Assembly: GCA_041493035.1 (NCBI GenBank)
Contig: JBGPYB010000205.1
Span: 1-6,919, forward strand
Direction: 5' to 3'
Length of the DNA stretch: 6,919 bases
Source of the DNA: JBGPYB01 sp041493035
Lineage (GTDB): Bacteria > Acidobacteriota > Vicinamibacteria > Fen-336
The notes under the pieces were generated by a model, which was given only the letters and a program-made list of their open reading frames with translations, was not told the DNA's origin and did not search any database. Shown piece after piece: positions 6,499 to 6,919 of this stretch. Both the position numbers and the translations under genes were made by a program. Numbering within the stretch: the stretch's first letter is position 1; every line of letters begins with the position of its first letter.

Positions 6499-6582
6499 TA
6501 TCGCAGCGGGGAGGATCGGAGGCAGGTCGTCGGGGGGGAACTGAGGATGTAAGGGGCACGGAGCGGCGCCCACTGGCAACGA

Positions 6583-6655
6583 GCTGCGAGCGCAGCGGGG
6601 TTCACCCCCGCGAAGCGAGCGGGGGTTCCAGGGGCCCCGGCGCAGAACCCCCTGG
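6583..6655 (+). other. Cluster of overlapping hairpins in the 167-base tRNA spacer
   Basis: The spacer from 6499 to 6665 has no plausible gene. Its second half contains at least five inverted repeats that share arms: GCTGC/GCAGC (6583-6587 with 6592-6596), GCGGGG/CCCCGC (6595-6600 with 6606-6611), ACCCCCGC/GCGGGGGT (6604-6611 with 6619-6626), GGGGGTTC/GAACCCCC (6621-6628 with 6645-6652) and CCAGGGG/CCCCTGG (6628-6634 with 6649-6655). Because arms overlap, several stems exclude each other. None is followed by a T-tract, so an intrinsic terminator is unlikely. RNase processing or control of transcription into tRNA-Thr and tuf are possible roles. Confidence 0.55.
6586..6628. repeat. Imperfect tandem direct repeat in the tRNA-Gly/tRNA-Thr spacer
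   Basis: GCGAGCGCAGCGGGGTTC (6586-6603) is repeated as GCGAAGCGAGCGGGGGTTC (6610-6628), with two single-base insertions and one substitution in the second copy. The pair lies inside the hairpin-rich part of the spacer and contributes one arm to several of its stems. The GCGAAGCGAGCGGGGG core resembles dispersed intergenic repeats I recall from GC-rich bacterial genomes, so it may be a genome-wide repeat; this cannot be checked within the window. Confidence 0.6.
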
Positions 6656-6665
6656 CTAGAAGAGG

Positions 6666-6741
<76 letters not shown>

Positions 6742-6767
6742 ACACGGGTTGTGGGCTCTAGGAGATC

Positions 6768-6773
6768 GAGGAG
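6768..6773 (+). promoter_or_regulatory. Ribosome binding site of tuf
   Basis: GAGGAG at 6768-6773 lies five bases before the ATG at 6779. It is the strongest Shine-Dalgarno sequence in the window and fixes the tuf start, which suits a very highly expressed protein. Confidence 0.85.
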
Positions 6774-6778
6774 TCAGT

Positions 6779-6919
6779 ATGTCCAAGGAGAAGTTCGACA
6801 GGTCGAAGCCGCACGTGAACGTTGGGACCATTGGTCACGTGGACCACGGGAAGACGTCGTTGACGGCGGCGATCACGAAGGTATTGGCGGCGACGAACCC
6901 GAAGGTACAGTTCAAGGCA
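6779..6919 (+). CDS. tuf: Elongation factor Tu, 3'-truncated (first 47 residues)
   Basis: EF-Tu delivers aminoacyl-tRNA to the ribosome as a GTP complex. The window holds only the N-terminal 47 residues of about 395-400. The start MSKEKFDRSKPHVNVGTIGH is typical, and the GTP-binding P loop GHVDHGKT is complete at residues 19-26, with K25 and T26 contacting phosphate and magnesium. Residue 27 is Ser where Thr is most common, a conservative change. Residues 39-47 (TNPKVQFKA) differ from the E. coli version and may carry taxonomic signal. Placement after four tRNAs reproduces the E. coli tufB arrangement, so it is probably co-transcribed with them. Confidence 0.98.
   Translation, partial: MSKEKFDRSKPHVNVGTIGHVDHGKTSLTAAITKVLAATNPKVQFKA

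Noticed and set aside
6402..6659. Plus-strand frame of 85 codons across tRNA-Gly and the hairpin spacer
   Set aside because: Its first half is the translated tRNA (AQLVELQPSKLEVAGSNPVA, another common tRNA artefact) and the rest is the repeat-rich spacer.

Overview
The window is a GC-rich bacterial chromosome segment in which every supported gene lies on the + strand. It is mostly core housekeeping DNA. It runs from the 3' part of a repetitive Calx-beta surface-type protein, through a small membrane protein, an RmuC-family protein, the isoprenoid genes ispD and ispF and an rRNA methyltransferase (rlmB), into a four-tRNA cluster that ends at the start of tuf (EF-Tu). All four tRNAs encode their CCA ends. 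The lineage cannot be fixed from this window. The EF-Tu residues around 40-46 (NPKVQFK, where many bacteria have a Gly-rich stretch) resemble what I recall of Acidobacteriota EF-Tu, and the high GC and Calx-beta repeats do not contradict that. This placement is tentative.

Layout. Bases 1-1920 hold the C-terminal 639 residues of a multi-repeat Calx-beta protein whose start lies outside the window. Bases 1939-2382 encode a five-helix YdcZ/DUF606 (DMT-type) membrane protein. Bases 2431-3489 encode a compact, membrane-anchored, coiled-coil RmuC homologue. A 58-base gap with a 19-base near-perfect palindrome leads into ispD (3548-4237), which shares one base with ispF (4237-4719). These are the third and fifth steps of the MEP isoprenoid pathway. 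rlmB (4752-6047) has a complete SpoU/TrmH methyltransferase followed by a long disordered tail, acidic then Arg/Gly/Pro-rich, ending in nine arginines.

Bases 6105-6741 carry tRNA-Thr(UGU), tRNA-Tyr(GUA), tRNA-Gly(UCC) and tRNA-Thr(GGU), followed by tuf at 6779. This is the same isoacceptor order as the E. coli thrU-tyrU-glyT-thrT-tufB operon. A candidate promoter lies just upstream of the first tRNA. The 167-base spacer before the last tRNA contains an imperfect direct repeat and several overlapping, mutually exclusive GC-rich hairpins.

The genes fit a growth-linked neighbourhood: isoprenoid precursors, 23S rRNA modification, tRNAs and elongation factor. I see no phage, transposon, CRISPR or defence system, and no convincing new multi-gene system. 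The items most worth a second look are the RlmB tail, the hairpin-rich tRNA spacer and the palindrome at the ispD start.
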